Shown here: in pieces, positions 34,353 to 47,066 of the stretch | Layout of the letters: each line of letters starts with the position of its first letter | Position numbering within the stretch: position 1 is the stretch's first letter | NCBI GenBank assembly: GCA_030248225.1 | Contig: JASANE010019266.1 | Location: 62,001 to 126,000, forward strand | From: Trileptium ribeirensis | Taxonomy: Eukaryota > Nematoda > Enoplea > Enoplida > Thoracostomopsidae | Direction: 5' to 3' | DNA: 64,000 bases | Notes under the pieces: model-generated | What the model saw: the letters and a program-made list of their open reading frames with translations, nothing else | Databases searched by the model: none | What the model was told of the DNA's origin: nothing | Program-made: the position numbers and the translations under genes

Positions 34353-34605
34353 AAACTTATGTTACAAATGATAAATCGTCCGTAGCTTGTCACAAATGAT
34401 GGATTGTTCACAGATTACGCTAAAACGGCGAGGAGTTCATGACATTGGTTACAAACCATCGGTGGTTTCTGACAATATTATAAACGATGAACTGATTGTA
34501 TGACTTGTTATAAACGATCCATCGTTTATAACATTTCTTATAAACAACACTACATCGGTAGGTTTATGCCACAAAGTCCTCGCTGTTTATAAGATTGTTT
34601 CAGAA
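34353..34605. repeat. Degenerate ~40-bp palindromic repeats
   Basis: Variants of TTATAAACGAT..ATCGTTTATAA recur about every 30-45 bases: TTACAAATGATAAATCGTCC, TCACAAATGATGGATTGTTC, TTACAAACCATCGGTGG, TTATAAACGATGAACTGATTG and the best copy at 34506-34533. That copy has perfect 13-base arms (TGTTATAAACGAT and its complement) around CC. Each unit is a near-palindrome, so units can fold as a row of hairpins. Confidence 0.6.
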
Positions 34606-36616
34606 TCCAGGCGAGAGAGTAATGCAATGATAATCTTTTGTAATATGCTATCGATGATCGATCAAGTACGCACTATTCTGTGAACGCCGCATTAATTTTT
34701 CAGTTTTTTATTAATCATTAATACTTTCTTTGTTGACCTAAAGTGATTTCTAATCTTGAACAAAGATGTACTGCGCGAAGGATTAAACCTGGATCGTTTG
34801 ACTAGGAGCCTCATATACTAGCGACTACGCTATTAACTTGTTTCTAATTTCTTTAGGGACATCTCTCACATAGAGCGAATACCAACGCACGTACACCCAC
34901 CGCAGACAAACTCCATAACAGGCTTGCTACGCAAGGCATATTGCGACAAATAGGATAATGTGTGAACGAAAAAGTTAAGTTCAAATAACATGTTTTTGGA
35001 AAATAATAGCGTTTTCTGGCTGAATTTTGTGTTAAAGTTAAAATTCAACCAAATTTGAAGATTGTATTTCTCTCAAAATTTACGTTACACTATCTTAATT
35101 TCTCCATAATTTTCATAGGATACTATGTGTGTTTTTATATCATACAGAAGTAGAAGTTAATTTTACAAATCGCAAAATGTAGAAGCTAACCTAAATTGAA
35201 ATTTTGATAATACCTGGAATAGGCAAAACGATGTCATAAAGGGTACACGAACATAAGGGTTACATACAATTTGTGACTAGGGGTGGTATATAGAAACGCA
35301 CACGCTTACTCTGGTATGGATATTTTTCCTCAAAATAACTCGTTAAAACTAAACTTAGCCAAATTAATTATATGCGAAATTTCAGATACATTACAATTAC
35401 AATTTTTAATGTGATAACATCATTAACTTATGCACTGTTTCTGAATTATAGATAAGTTACAACTTAAAATGGAGTGTTTTAAGCAATGTCAAAGATTAAT
35501 TGTTGAGTGGAAATTTGATTTCTACAGTGTTCTGTTATTTCTTGTCGGAAATTATACATTAATTTACCATGGTTAATTGTTACATTTGATATGTACAAAA
35601 GCACTGTGCCTTATATTTCCTCATTCTAATAAATAATAGTTGATGGAGTTGTTTCTGTAAATGCGTTGTATACATTGCAATATATAATTGGGAACGACGG
35701 AAATTTCTTTTTCATTTTATCTAAAATATTTATAATTGCCAGAGAAACTTGGAATACTCTTCAAACTACACATAAGACAAACGAGATTGCGGCCCCAAAA
35801 GCAAAGGACTTAACATGATTAAAAGCAAAACTTGTGCCAACAAAGATTAGATAGATCGTTACTCGGGGAACAGCAGCAGTGGTTTAAGGACCTACTTAAC
35901 ATGAAATTGAAATATTTGTGGCACGATGATACTAAACACATGTAACCGATGTCGTAACGGTGACTTCAACACCAGAATTGACACCTTTTTGTTAGAGTAT
36001 AAATAATGAATGTAGGGGTGTAATATTTCAACCTAACATAAAAATATTGCTGAAATTAAACAGAATTTCTAACTAAATAAAAAAATTTGTGCAGTTTCCA
36101 AATACATAGCCAAGACAAGCTATTACTTCCAAGAAAATGTTGCAAGTCTTTCACGATTACGTTCGGAATTTGAGCACAGCTTACGTTGCTTGGTAAACTG
36201 CTTTAATAGTCTGTCATGCGGCGTGCGGTTGTACATACTTCGTTATTCGATTGCTTTGCATAGTTGCATAAAAACGTGCAATGGTCAATCAGCAGGGTAG
36301 TGACTTTTATTCGTGTCACGTGATAGTCCCTCCAGGTTTATATTGAATTTACTCAGCTTTTTTCATTGGATTAGTTTTACCGCAAAACTAAACCCGTCTC
36401 CAGTATTATCAGCATTGTGCGGACATTGTGCAGTGTCATTTGTGCATTTTTGTTAATGTGTACGTCATGCATAACAACAGTATATGCTAATGTATATGTG
36501 ATGTGTAATTACGAATGAATATGAGTGTTACTCTACAAGACACCCGAACTATGTACATATGTGTAGCGTCTTGGGTGCACATTCTGGTATATGATGCGCA
36601 CTTAATGTGTTTCACT
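34606..36616. other. Unassigned AT-rich sequence
   Basis: It is very AT-rich with few frames above 60 codons. I see no element ends or motifs. Confidence 0.35.
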
Positions 36617-37172
36617 TGTGTGTAATAACTTTTGTACAGGGTGCGGAAAAATTTTAAGACTTCGCTAATTTTGAGACTGTTTTTAGGGGAGTAACAGAAT
36701 TAACGGAATTTTACGTGAATCTAAGACATAAGTTTGAAATATATCAAATTTGAGTGCTAGAGTTGGGTACCCTGAACATGAGGCGTACATCAGTGGATAT
36801 GTGTATGTGTATCTGCTTGAGTTTCGAATAAAATCCTAAAAATTGTTTATACTTAAGAATTCGGGGAAAATCGTAAAAAACTTATTCTCTAGCCACTAAA
36901 GTTCAATTAAGTTTAACAGGGAATTTTAAGGAAGCGGACCCAGGGGAAAACTTGGAAAGCTTGTAATTTCGATCGCTTACAGGAATCATATAGGAGAAAA
37001 TTTGAAAGTAAGACGTATAGATCGGGAATTTAAGTTTTTGCGCAGTTAGATCAGGGCCTAAGTCGGCTTCAGAAGCTATAAGGTTTGGACGTCTCTGCCG
37101 TTTATGTGTTTTATATGTATATTATTTGCCTTGCTTTGTATTGCATTGATAGAAATAAACGATATTTTTACA
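36617..37172 (+). repeat. Possible LTR (single copy seen)
   Basis: The segment starts TGTGTAATAAC and ends GATATTTTTACA. It contains AGAAGCTATAAGGTTTGG (a possible TATA and leader) about 100 bases before AATAAA (37154), and is followed by TGGTGATACATTAAGG, which could be a primer-binding site of the TGGTGA type. A gag-like remnant begins about 500 bases later. No second copy was found in the window, so the LTR call is inference from layout. Confidence 0.3.
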
Positions 37173-37699
37173 AGTGGTGATACATTAAGGTCTTAGCAAT
37201 AAGTTCATAAGATAAAATAGCCCTTATTGCTCGCAATAAGTGTATCTTGTAATAACATGCGGTTAGTTCATGTGTAATTTACAGTGGTACTAAACACCCC
37301 TAGGACCACGTCGGCTACATTTTTGTGTGCAATCCTAGATCGAAAACAAGCCTATCAAACCGCGAAAGCTGTTGGTGGTTTTGCGTGTTTCAAAAAATTA
37401 TAATTTTATGATAATTTTGGGATAGATCAAATTGGTCAATATTAGGGAAATTAAATCTGCGGTAAAACATGGTTTTTGTCTAACACGGTTTAATTGTGGT
37501 GCATCAAAACCGATCCGCAATTTTTGATACTGATGACATCCCTCTTTATTACAGAAACTTCGGAGATGATTTTGATTAATGAATAGGAATTTTCGAAGGC
37601 GTTTCTTTTACAAACGAGTGGTCTAAGGATGATATTGCTCGCATTCTATCGGCTTTTTTGCGCTGCTATGCCGCTTGGAAATGGGAAAATATGTCATGT

Positions 37700-38040
37700 G
37701 AAATTGTAAAAATTTTGATCTTTTGAAAACCAATTTATTTGAAGCTTTTGCACCGAATTATGTCACATATAATTGTGGTGCAAAATTGGGGGAGAGGTCG
37801 CAAAGATATAGTGAGTCATTGAAGCTTATGCAAAAATGCTGAACACCTGGTTACGAAAACTTATCCTATATTCTCCAAAGAAACTAGGAATATAATTGCC
37901 TTAGAAAATTTTTTTATGTGGATTGAATAAAACAATTAGGCGTTTTGTATTAACTGCAAGGCCAGAATCATTTCAAGCTGCAATAGCAGAGATTCATAAG
38001 CAAGAGTGTGTTGAAAATGTTATAGGCTCAAGTGAGACAT
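37700..38040 (+). pseudogene. Retrotransposon gag-like remnant
   Basis: Over two frames one reads GERSQRYSESLKLMQK, then TYPIFSKETRNIIALENFFM, then LNKTIRRFVLTARPESFQAA and IAEIHKQE. This pattern (a YS..L..L stretch, an ALE.F..GL..., IRR.V....P.SF..AI..A helix pair) is that of Ty3/gypsy or BEL capsid proteins. Frames break twice. The following open stretch (38436-38735, 99 residues) may be its continuation, but I see no protease motif in it. No pol is found downstream. Confidence 0.5.
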
Positions 38041-41000
38041 AACCGTTATGACAAAACGTAAAATTCATTGGTAGTAAATCACATAATAATAGCTTAAACA
38101 ATGAGCCGTTGTACTCGATTGAAATTTTGAATGCAGTGACATACCTGTGATTAAGTTGAAAAGACCGAATTCTGAATTGTGTAACAAAAAAATGAAACCA
38201 GCTGCTGCAGTAGATACGAAAACTTGTACTGAAAATTTTTCTACAAATAATATATCTTGCACGAATCGAAGTGTGAAGACCCGAAAGAGTTGACTGACAG
38301 TTTTCCGGTTCGAAAGTCGGGACACGGGATGGAACATATGGCCAGATACGCAAACTGGGTTTATATCACAAAGTGTTCCAGGAAAATTAGTGCACAAACC
38401 TACAGTACGTTCACTAAGGCCAAAACGATGGCCTTATGCTGTGTGTTGATCAAGAGCAAATCATGGTGTCAAAAGTAGTAAATTATGCTGGAATCCATGT
38501 CAAGTCAGTGAATAATATTACACAAAGTGAAGTGCTTGCGGACATTACTGTTAAAAACAGCGAGTTGATATACCTTGCGTCTATTGATCTTGAACTTAAA
38601 CAGCGAGTTGTTGTAGTAATTAACTTGAAAGTTGTATGTATAGATATGCAAGAAAATGCTTATGGTGTTATAGTGAGTAAAAATTTGACCTCAACTTCAC
38701 TAGAGTTGCAAGTATTCGGAAATTTTCAAAATTAGTACGTGTTATGACTGTGTGTTTAATGAACCACAGTATCATTGTGTTGTCTGCTACAATATATGTG
38801 CAAACAATTATGATCATGCTGCTATGCGATGATTTTGTGTGTGTATATTTGTTTTCCAGGTGTTTTGGTAGTGGTTCCCAATGCTCAGAGATATGACGTT
38901 ATCTCCCTCAAGTACAGCAACCGGAAATTCACGAGGCCACATGCACGAACAAGAATGTTATGGAATTAGACTTATTTTACTTGTTAGTCGAAAATAAATT
39001 TACGGAACAATGTGGAATACGTATTCGAGCTTCAGGCAAGTTGATATGTATTATACCGTTAATTCTCAAATTTAAAAGACAGTCATCCCGAAATATTTAA
39101 GCTGTACAGGAAGGGTCTCGGCAATTATGCGATCAATTTTTCAAAACTGATAGCATAAAAAAATTTAAAATATACCGTTTGCGATGCCATATTCGTTTTT
39201 AAACTATGTTTTTCAAAAAAGCTGAAGTACAGTTATTAAATTTTAAGAGAAACATTGATGCAAGTTTGGTCAGTTTTCTTAGTCCCTTCCTGGGAGATAT
39301 TACTTAGGTGCTCCTACTTAAATAAACTGTGCCATGGAGTGATTACAAGTTTTATGCTGGAGCTAAAACCATTCAGTGATATTCAGTTTTTCGAAAATTT
39401 CCATTCTGCTAGGGAAATATATTTTTCAAGCTTAAAAAGGGTAGCAAGTTTCTTCGTCTTTCGGATAAAAATAAAAGTTTTGGGATCAATTTTTCGTGCA
39501 ATTTGCGACATTAGTGTTAACTGAAATGAGCCAATTGCGAGTTGCGTATCGTTAGCCGTTATCGATGCGGTGAACACGGGGAGCTGCTAATTGGAAGTTT
39601 ATGGTTAAGCGTTGCATCTCAGTTTGTTGTATCCAGGTTTTCAGAATTTCAATAAAGTTGTCGCAATCAGTTGTCTTATCAAACGGAGATGGTGAAAAAA
39701 ATATCGATTGGCACAATACGCTTTTGACTGATGGTAATAATGTACCGGATTGGATCCAAACAAGAATATCGGAGTAAGCTCAACTTAGGTGAGTAATAAA
39801 TTTGTTAACTTATTTAAAAATATAGATTTTTATGGCTAGTTCTCTGGTCATGTATGAATGTCTACGTGAATGCCTCATTAGGCGGTAATGTTATGAACAA
39901 AATAAAAAAGGAACTTTTTTACAACTTTAATAAAACCCAAATCGTAACTTATTTTAAGAACAAATTTTTTAAACGTGTCTAAACTTAAAACGGAACAAAA
40001 TACTTTCCCGAAATGTTTACCTCAACGGCAATACGAGAATTTGTAATTCACTGCATGATAACAAACAAGGTAGCAATTACTGGATTCATACAATTTTTCA
40101 TAAGGAGGATAACTAGAAAATCTTGGAAAACTCAGGACCTTGCTGACACATTAAAAATACTACGTGCTTGACTAAAAATTGATAAAATAAAAAATAGTGT
40201 TGCCCAAATTTGAGGCATTTTGAGCATTCAATTTTAGATCTCGCTTTAAAATCGGTATATTGCAGAGATTTTTTTATTAAAAACAGTATTATTTCGTTAT
40301 TGGACGCATACACTAGTCCCTATTGGTATATGAACAGAGAGGGGTTTGCTCAGTTTTAAGCTCAAGTTGTTCACGAAAAACCTTTCATGTTATCTGCCCT
40401 ACCCAGGTGATCAAAATCAGCCGCGTACCTGAGGTCACACAACAGTGAGGAAGCACTGTTGACGGCTTCCATGGTAGGCAGTTTCAACCAAGGCGGGATG
40501 TGAGAAACTGGGTTGGCTGGACAATTTTTAAAATTGTTTTGTGCTCCTGTTGGATCAATCACTAGAAAAAACTCACGCTCGTTGTTCTGCTAGCGTGTCT
40601 TTTAAATATGTGTACTTTATACATATTACCATTTGTCTTCGGATAGGTTCCAGTTAAGTAGCCATTTAGCCGCGTGTATGCAATGCATCCTATGTTCAAG
40701 GGTAAAAAAATGGGGTTAGGAAACTTAACCATGAATAGTCTCCTCAGCGCTTCTCAATATGTGGTTTTAGAGCAATATATTTTGCGGGTGGGCTCCGTAC
40801 TCTTGACGGTCATCCATCCCGACTTGGTTTTTCGCGCGTAGGCGATATGTTTTCTCAAAGCTAGATCCCGTGTAAAAATAGGTAATAACGAGATCTCACC
40901 CTGAGCCTACAATTTTATTTTTGTCACATCACATTTGTGTGTGCATTTTCTTTGTTACCTGCCTTTGCACTACCGTGTAAAATTTCCTAGCTCAAAAAAC

Positions 41001-42466
41001 TCAACTCAAAGAAGCCAATGGTATTTCTTTACTTATCCAGAGGTATATACTCAACGGTCCTCCTTATCGTACGCTCCTGGGTACCCTAGGTTGGCTCACA
41101 GGGAGAATTTATTTCCCCGTGAGCCTTGCCTGTTGTCGCTCCTTCAGTGTATAAAAGACACAGGAGGGGTATTAATCCTCGTGTGCCTGTAGCGCTAAAT
41201 TATAAAAAATTTTTTTGACACACGGGGTGCAATGTCCCTGCTCGCCTCGGCGTCCGCTAGCAAATTAAATGAGGTCGCGGAGGAATTTACATCATCACGA
41301 TTCCGATTTTACCACGCCATAATGCATCCAAATGCATAAATCCGTATGTATATGAGATTGTAAAGTGTATGTACTTATTTTTAATATGTGCTAGGCTAAT
41401 ATAAAATGTAATGTATTCCAAAATTATGGAACTTGAATAAGTTGTTTTTCTTAGTTTTCTTAGTTGTTTTTTCGCAATATTGTCTGGTTATGTTTATTGT
41501 AGTAGTAAATGTAACAGAACCGTTCCGGTCAGTTACGTGCTTTGGCAGGATTTTGGTGCTAAAACTACCTAAATACATCCCCAAACTGAACAAGATCACG
41601 AGACATTGGTTTTCACGTGGTACTCCAGCGTACCCGTATAAAGTTTACGGAAACTAGAACTTTGTGGGGATGGGTGTTGTGTTGAATGGTGCCATTGGTG
41701 TATTGGTAACGTTGCTTTGCCTGTTAACATTCTGTGTTTATTAACATTCCGTTTATAAATATTTTGTACGTATATTTGTGTCCGTATTATAACTTGTAAT
41801 TGCATGTTTGCTGTAACTTTATTTTATGCTGTGTTTTATGTGTTGGTACGGGCTCCTACGGGAGCATTTTTGGGGTAAATTTAGGTAGGACGACCGATTA
41901 TATGACCGCAATAGATTATAAGTTAGGCAACCTATCAGATCGTCGGCATGTTACGTATGTGGAACGTTTTCGGAACTCGACCAGCCGCCCCGCACCATTT
42001 CAAAATAAAGACCGTCCGGGAATAGGAGGCCGTCGATTACTCCAGTTAAACTATCGCCCCGCTAGTGATCAGACCCAAAATTATCAATTTTACTCAGGTT
42101 AAACGATACATGCAGCCATGGTCACGAATAATACCTGTGGCCATGGTAATGGAAAATCAGGGGTACGGTAGCTTCCGAGTATTCGAAAACGACGGCTGAC
42201 GGGCCTGTTCGTCGGCCCGTAACAGGTTATGAGCTCAGATTTCGGGCAACCGCCCCGAAGAATTTTAAATAAGAATTTTACGGTATTTAATAAAGAATCT
42301 TACATATTATTACGTAGCCCACCCATTCGGGCATCTAACGATCCCAAGTGGGTCTCGATCCGTCCAGCCATCAGGCTGCTTTACGAGTTGCCCCTCTGTT
42401 TTCTTCATAGTCTACTACAAAATTGACATAAATTCCTATCAGCGTTGCACCCTTTTCGTACCCAAT
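38041..42466. other. Unassigned sequence
   Basis: Mostly AT-rich, without recognised genes. From about 41.8 kb the GC content rises. At 42184-42200 AAAACGACGGCTGACGG resembles a phrase in the large LTR (AAAACGACGGCTTACGG near 43936), and ACGGGCC...GGCCCGT (42199-42220) forms a hairpin. This may be a trace of another related element upstream of the large one. Confidence 0.3.
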
Positions 42467-42936
42467 TCACGGCTCCAAATGTGTACATGCAACCCCTTGT
42501 TCTACTCGCTTGCTTTTGGCCAGCACAATGATGTACGGCGGGCCTCCGCCCGACTTACCGCTAACCCACCACAGCCTGCTAAAGTGCCCCCTAGTTTGGA
42601 GCTCTAGCTGAGGGTGGGTTCGAAATATTTGAAATTTATTCCCAACTCCACGATGGGAAAATCGCCCCTCATTGCGTTCACCTAGTCGTGACCTTTCCAA
42701 AAATACCCGGCGGGCCTCCGTCCTTTCACCGGTTGACCTGGGACGGCCGTCTAAAACACACCCGCCGCAGCCGACGCTCTTTTTATTGACACCTTTTTAA
42801 GACCTCCTTACATGTTGCTCGTGAGACTGGGGTATCGCCCCTCATTCGACTCGCCTGATCGTGGCGAGTCCAATGATGTGTGGCGGGCGACGTTCTGCCC
42901 TGCCGTTAGGGCGGGAGAGTCTACCAAATTCCCCCA
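42467..42936 (+). repeat. 172-bp tandem repeat next to the large LTR
   Basis: CGGCGGGCCTCCG occurs at 42536 and 42708, and a diverged TGGCGGGCGACG at 42881 (steps 172 and 173). ATCGCCCCTCATT occurs at 42661 and about 42833, again 172 apart, followed each time by CGCCT/CACCTGATCGTGG-like words. Nearly three units are present, GC-rich, and they stop exactly where the 5' long repeat begins. Confidence 0.75.
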
Positions 42937-45226
42937 TGCTACAATACATAAGTTGATCCGAGAGGGCCTGGCCCCAATTTTGTGTCACCCTCCTTGTGTT
43001 TGGTGTCGTTTAATCCAGTTTTTCGCCCACGGAACGAATTTGGCCCCGGCCCACCGAAATTCCTTTGGAAACCCACTGCCCCGTCCATTCCCGTGTCCCT
43101 CTCCTTCTTCTTTCTTTTTTCGCTCTCTTTCTCCTTTTTGATTTGTTTTCTTTGCGCGTGTTCGTTCTTGCCTTGACTGACCTCTTTGGTCGTCGTTTTC
43201 TCTGTTTCCGCCATGGCTCTTTTGCTGTTGTTGTGTCCTCGTCAATTTAATGAACGAAGCCGGAAACCGCTAACCCACGCCCCACTGGGACGTTTGCAAG
43301 CGGGCGCATCAGACTGAAAGACCATGAGAGGATGCGGTTTTTGAACGTACCGAGATAACCTCCTGGTTGAAATACATATTTATAGAGCCGAATTAGTTGG
43401 TCGGCATACCGATGTAACAAAGACAGCAAAAAGTAACTGACAGATGGTGCTGTGGGTCGGACGATGCTTAAGCGGGACGCGACATGCCGATTCATCGGAT
43501 TATTAGATTAATCGCGATGTCCTCGAGTATTGTGCGAAAGATTGGTGCTTGTTCGCCTTCCGGCCACTAAGATCGACGCAACATGATTGATCTTGCAACG
43601 AGGAAACGGTTAGGCAATCCAAAAAATGAAACAGATTGTAATTTTGACCAGGATTGGAGGAATTGCGAGAAATTATGTGTCCCGAAAAGTCACTTATAAT
43701 GATCCAAACGATCTGTGACAGGATGTCGTTCCAATGACAGATGATCGGAGATCTAAGTTAAAGAACATCCGGCCCTAATAGGGTGACATAATCTGTGCAC
43801 ATACGGGAAATAGAAGCTTTAGAGTTTATGTTTTCACGAAAAACTGTGTCGCGAGCACAGATGTTCGACCTCCGACTATTCGAAGGGTTCAAATTTGATG
43901 TCGGCAATTTCGATTGAAGCCGACTCTCCGTACGGAAAACGACGGCTTACGGTAGCTGTCAACTTTAAGCTTCCGGAAGTGTTTCCAAATTAGACACCGA
44001 TGGAAAACCCGAAAAAAGTGGGTAGTCGGCGACTTACGTCGATTGGACGGCTATGAAGTCGTTATCTCAAAATACGGCTGAAGATTTCGAACTTACAAGT
44101 GACACTCTGAATCAAGGAATCAGTTTGACATCGGCAGCACGGAGGTCGGTCGGCTCTACATAACTGTCTCCGTTGCTAGTGTTGTATGTTGTGTTTCGTT
44201 TACAATTTTCATGAGTATTCTTAACTCGGCTTCGACGGCTGATTTGGTTTCATCAGCGGCTCATTGATTTTGACGTATAAGATGGCGCACTAGGTCAGAG
44301 GCTATTCTCTTCGGAACCATACGGAGTACAAAAGGTTGGAGCCGCTACACCCAGGGGATTTCTTGATTGACAGTAGCCAAACGCCCGTTCCCTCCCAACT
44401 CGGATTCCTGTCAGCTTGTAGGCGAATCCACCCTTCCCCCTTGAATGGCTACACATAGCGTTTTCTGGAACGCAAGTCTGGAGGTCGAGTTCCGAGTCGG
44501 GTGATTAGAAATTCCAATAGTCGAAGTCACTCTGGTTCCCCCCGGTTCTAGGCAGATGTTAAAGCCACTTCATTTGGATACAATAGATTCAAGCTTTACA
44601 TGACTTACTGAACTGAGTTAGTTTTGCAGAATTTTCCCTGAGGCGACCGCGGTTAAAATTTTCCCTGGCATACTCACGGACTCTATTTAATCTAGGTGTT
44701 GCGTTACCGGTTTACTGTTTGTCGGCTTTGTTCAAAACTGTGTAGCGAGTAGAAGGTTCGGTGCTCATGAGGCTTTTGAGGTCGGACGGATTTGAGAACT
44801 AGGATGACAGACCGGGGTTAACATGAGGATCACCGAGTCTGCGGGTTAAATGAAAGTCGATGATTTCATTGTGAGCTAAGAAAATTTGGTAAGGGAGAAG
44901 AAGAACAAATTTCTAGGACAGTAACAGCTTGAGCGTCAGGGTTATTGCATCGCTTTGATTTATTCGTTCGTATTTTTGATAGCTATCTTGTGTTCTAATA
45001 TTTCTTCATTTTGTATTATCCAGTATACATACAGGCTTTTATGTACAGTATAAGCGCATATTACTTACATGAATCAGACTAGCCTGTTTTGGCGCAAGCG
45101 TGGACTAATTCGAAAGTTTGCTTCGGTCCTTACGCTCTAGGATGAGGTTTTAACGGAGAAAAGCGTTGACGGATGGATCAACCGTTAACATCCCAGTCCC
45201 GGGACAGGACCCATGGGTTCATACAG

Positions 45227-45234
45227 TATAAATA
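45227..45234 (+). promoter_or_regulatory. TATA box of 5' repeat
   Basis: TATAAATA sits in ATACAGTATAAATAGGGG. A start site would be expected about 30 bases downstream, near AAAATTGCAGC at 45251-45261. The box is conserved in the 3' copy. This would put U3 at ~2.3 kb and R-U5 at ~0.6 kb. Confidence 0.55.
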
Positions 45235-45333
45235 GGGGTTAAGAGCAGTCAAAATTGCAGCTTGCCTAGATATGTTGGTGAGCTAGGCACAAAGCATGAC
45301 GTTTGGCAAGCGCCCCCACCGGTTGAAAATTAA

Positions 45334-45418
45334 CTCGATCTGAGGAAAACTTTGGCCTCAGATCGAGCGGGAACAAAACCCCTGATTGTTTTCGTAGCGA
45401 CTTGATCGCTGGGTTTTG
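45334..45418 (+). other. Paired hairpins in the 5' repeat leader
   Basis: CTCGATCTGAGG (45334-45345) and CCTCAGATCGAG (45356-45367) form a perfect 12-bp stem with a 10-base loop. Six bases later CAAAACCC (45374-45381) pairs with GGGTTTTG (45411-45418), enclosing a small AGCGA-CTTGA-TCGCT hairpin. Both lie downstream of the TATA box, so they would be in the RNA leader. Confidence 0.8.
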
Positions 45419-45865
45419 ACTTTTTTCTTTTTACCAACACGGCCCTTTGGGCTTTCCGGCAGCATTCACAGGTTCACATTTTTTAGATTTTGAGTTTACT
45501 GATTGCAGTCGTAGCGATGTATCTCTCTCTCCTCGCATATAGTCAGTCATTAGCACGATGACTGAGGTGCTCGCTCGCCTATAAGTCACGCCAAAGCTCG
45601 TGAAATATCAAAATACGAGCGTTGGCAGCGCACGCACGCAATGGCAGCGCAGCGCAGTAGTGCAACAGCAACACAACGCAAGACAACGACAAAAGGAAAA
45701 GAAAGACGAGAAAAGAGCGGAAGGAACACAGAGAATTCAGGTTTTAGGACTGAGTTGCAGGACGAAAAAGGGGATAGGAGGTGGTCGTGGCGGGATCGCC
45801 AATGAGTTGGAGGCCCAAATCTAACGAAAGCCAAAGAGACGAACCTAACGGCGAGACTATCGAAG

Positions 45866-46798
45866 GAAACCTTTGAGGTGCTCACTCGCGAGCTCGGCAT
45901 GATCCAGGACAAACTAGAGTACGGTAAACGGACTGGACGTGTTAACGTTATTGCGACTCCGAACGAACCGCAGTACGATGACGACGGATAGTTGATCAAC
46001 CGGAACGACGATGACATGGACAATTCCGAAATGATGGAGGGGCTCGTCGAGAGGCATTTGAACGTGATCACGACCACTCCGTGGGCTGATGCCGCGCGTC
46101 TCCCACGGAGCTACGGTTCAGTCCAGCCAATCGATGGTCCCGAAGTCATGAAGTTGTGTTTGACGAACGCGGACGATGAACAATACCTGGATAAATCTAT
46201 TAGCACTATGTATAGTACTGAAACTGCAATATACCATAAAGAGGGATATTGGGATGAGCGATTGTATATGTCATGTTCGGACGCATCTGGCGCAGCTGTC
46301 AATCCAATTGTATATATTACTGCGAGCGAGCGAAATCAGAATTGCGAACAGCGAGGCGAGCGCCCGATCGATCAATTGAATCAACCGGCCATGCGTGGGC
46401 CCGGAACGAACATACGAATCATAACTACATTGGAGGATAGTAATGATAGCATGGAAATCTATGAGAAAATGGAAGCTGGTTGTGTTGAAAATTATAGGTT
46501 GAGCAATGGTAAGGGAAATGTTGATCTTAATGCCGGTAGACCACAGGGAATCACGTCAAGGGGGAATTTCGGAACCCCCAGCTCTTTGGAGATGACCGAA
46601 GAGAGTGTTGTAATTGAGCCATTATTTTTATTTTCTTCCTCTGAAGCTGGCCATCCGAGAGTGTGTGTGGAGAGTGTTGATGTTGATTATTCCGGCAGGG
46701 AAGCCGATGACGCGGATATGGCTCAGGAAAACATGGATCTATTCGGGTCGCCGTGTGAGGCACCCATGGAGCTTTTAGAGGTCGGAGAACGACCATGA
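45866..46798 (+). pseudogene. First internal frame of the large element, unknown acidic protein
   Basis: From a TTG at 45992 the frame is open for 268 residues. The same frame is open upstream across one TAG (45989-45991) through RELGMIQDKLEYGK back to the end of the long repeat, so the original protein probably started in or near the repeat. Composition is acidic with clusters such as NDDDMDNSEMME and a helix-like MEIYEKMEAGC. It occupies the position of gag but shows no zinc knuckle and no capsid motif that I recognise. Function unknown. Confidence 0.4.
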
Positions 46799-47066
46799 AC
46801 GATGGAGGCTGCGGTGTACGATGTTAGGGCCCTCTCGAAGTTGCCCAGTCCTAGTTCCGTTTTCTAAATTGTAGGTCGAATAATGTAGTATGTGGGTCGG
46901 ACCGCCGCGCAGGTCGTCGCTTGCGTGCGCGTGAGAATTGTGTGTTATATGAATGTGTTGAATTGAGTAAGTTAGGTCGTTCATGTAGCCTTAGCGAATT
47001 CTTGGAAGATGGTAATGAAAGTGAAGTTATTTAGAACCGGCGAATCATAATATTGATGGACTTGAA

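Larger units (their letters stand above)
42937..45865 (+). repeat. 5' long direct repeat (LTR)
   Basis: It starts TGCTACAATACATAAGTTGA and ends around GAGACTATCGAAG, where similarity to the 3' copy stops. It carries a C/T-rich tract (43085-43165), a long GC-moderate region, a TATA box at 45227, two hairpins, and a last ~250 bp whose open frame is rich in Gln/Lys/Arg. By eye over one 250-base stretch it matches the 3' copy at about nine bases in ten. Relative to the 3' copy it lacks about 280 bp near 43260. At ~2.9 kb it is long for a gypsy LTR. Confidence 0.8.

Noticed and set aside
42939..43245. Lys/Arg/Glu-rich minus-strand frames in the long repeats as a basic protein gene
   Set aside because: They are the complement of a C/T-rich tract in the LTR. 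The same happens at 59293-59682, and the frames overlap on both strands.
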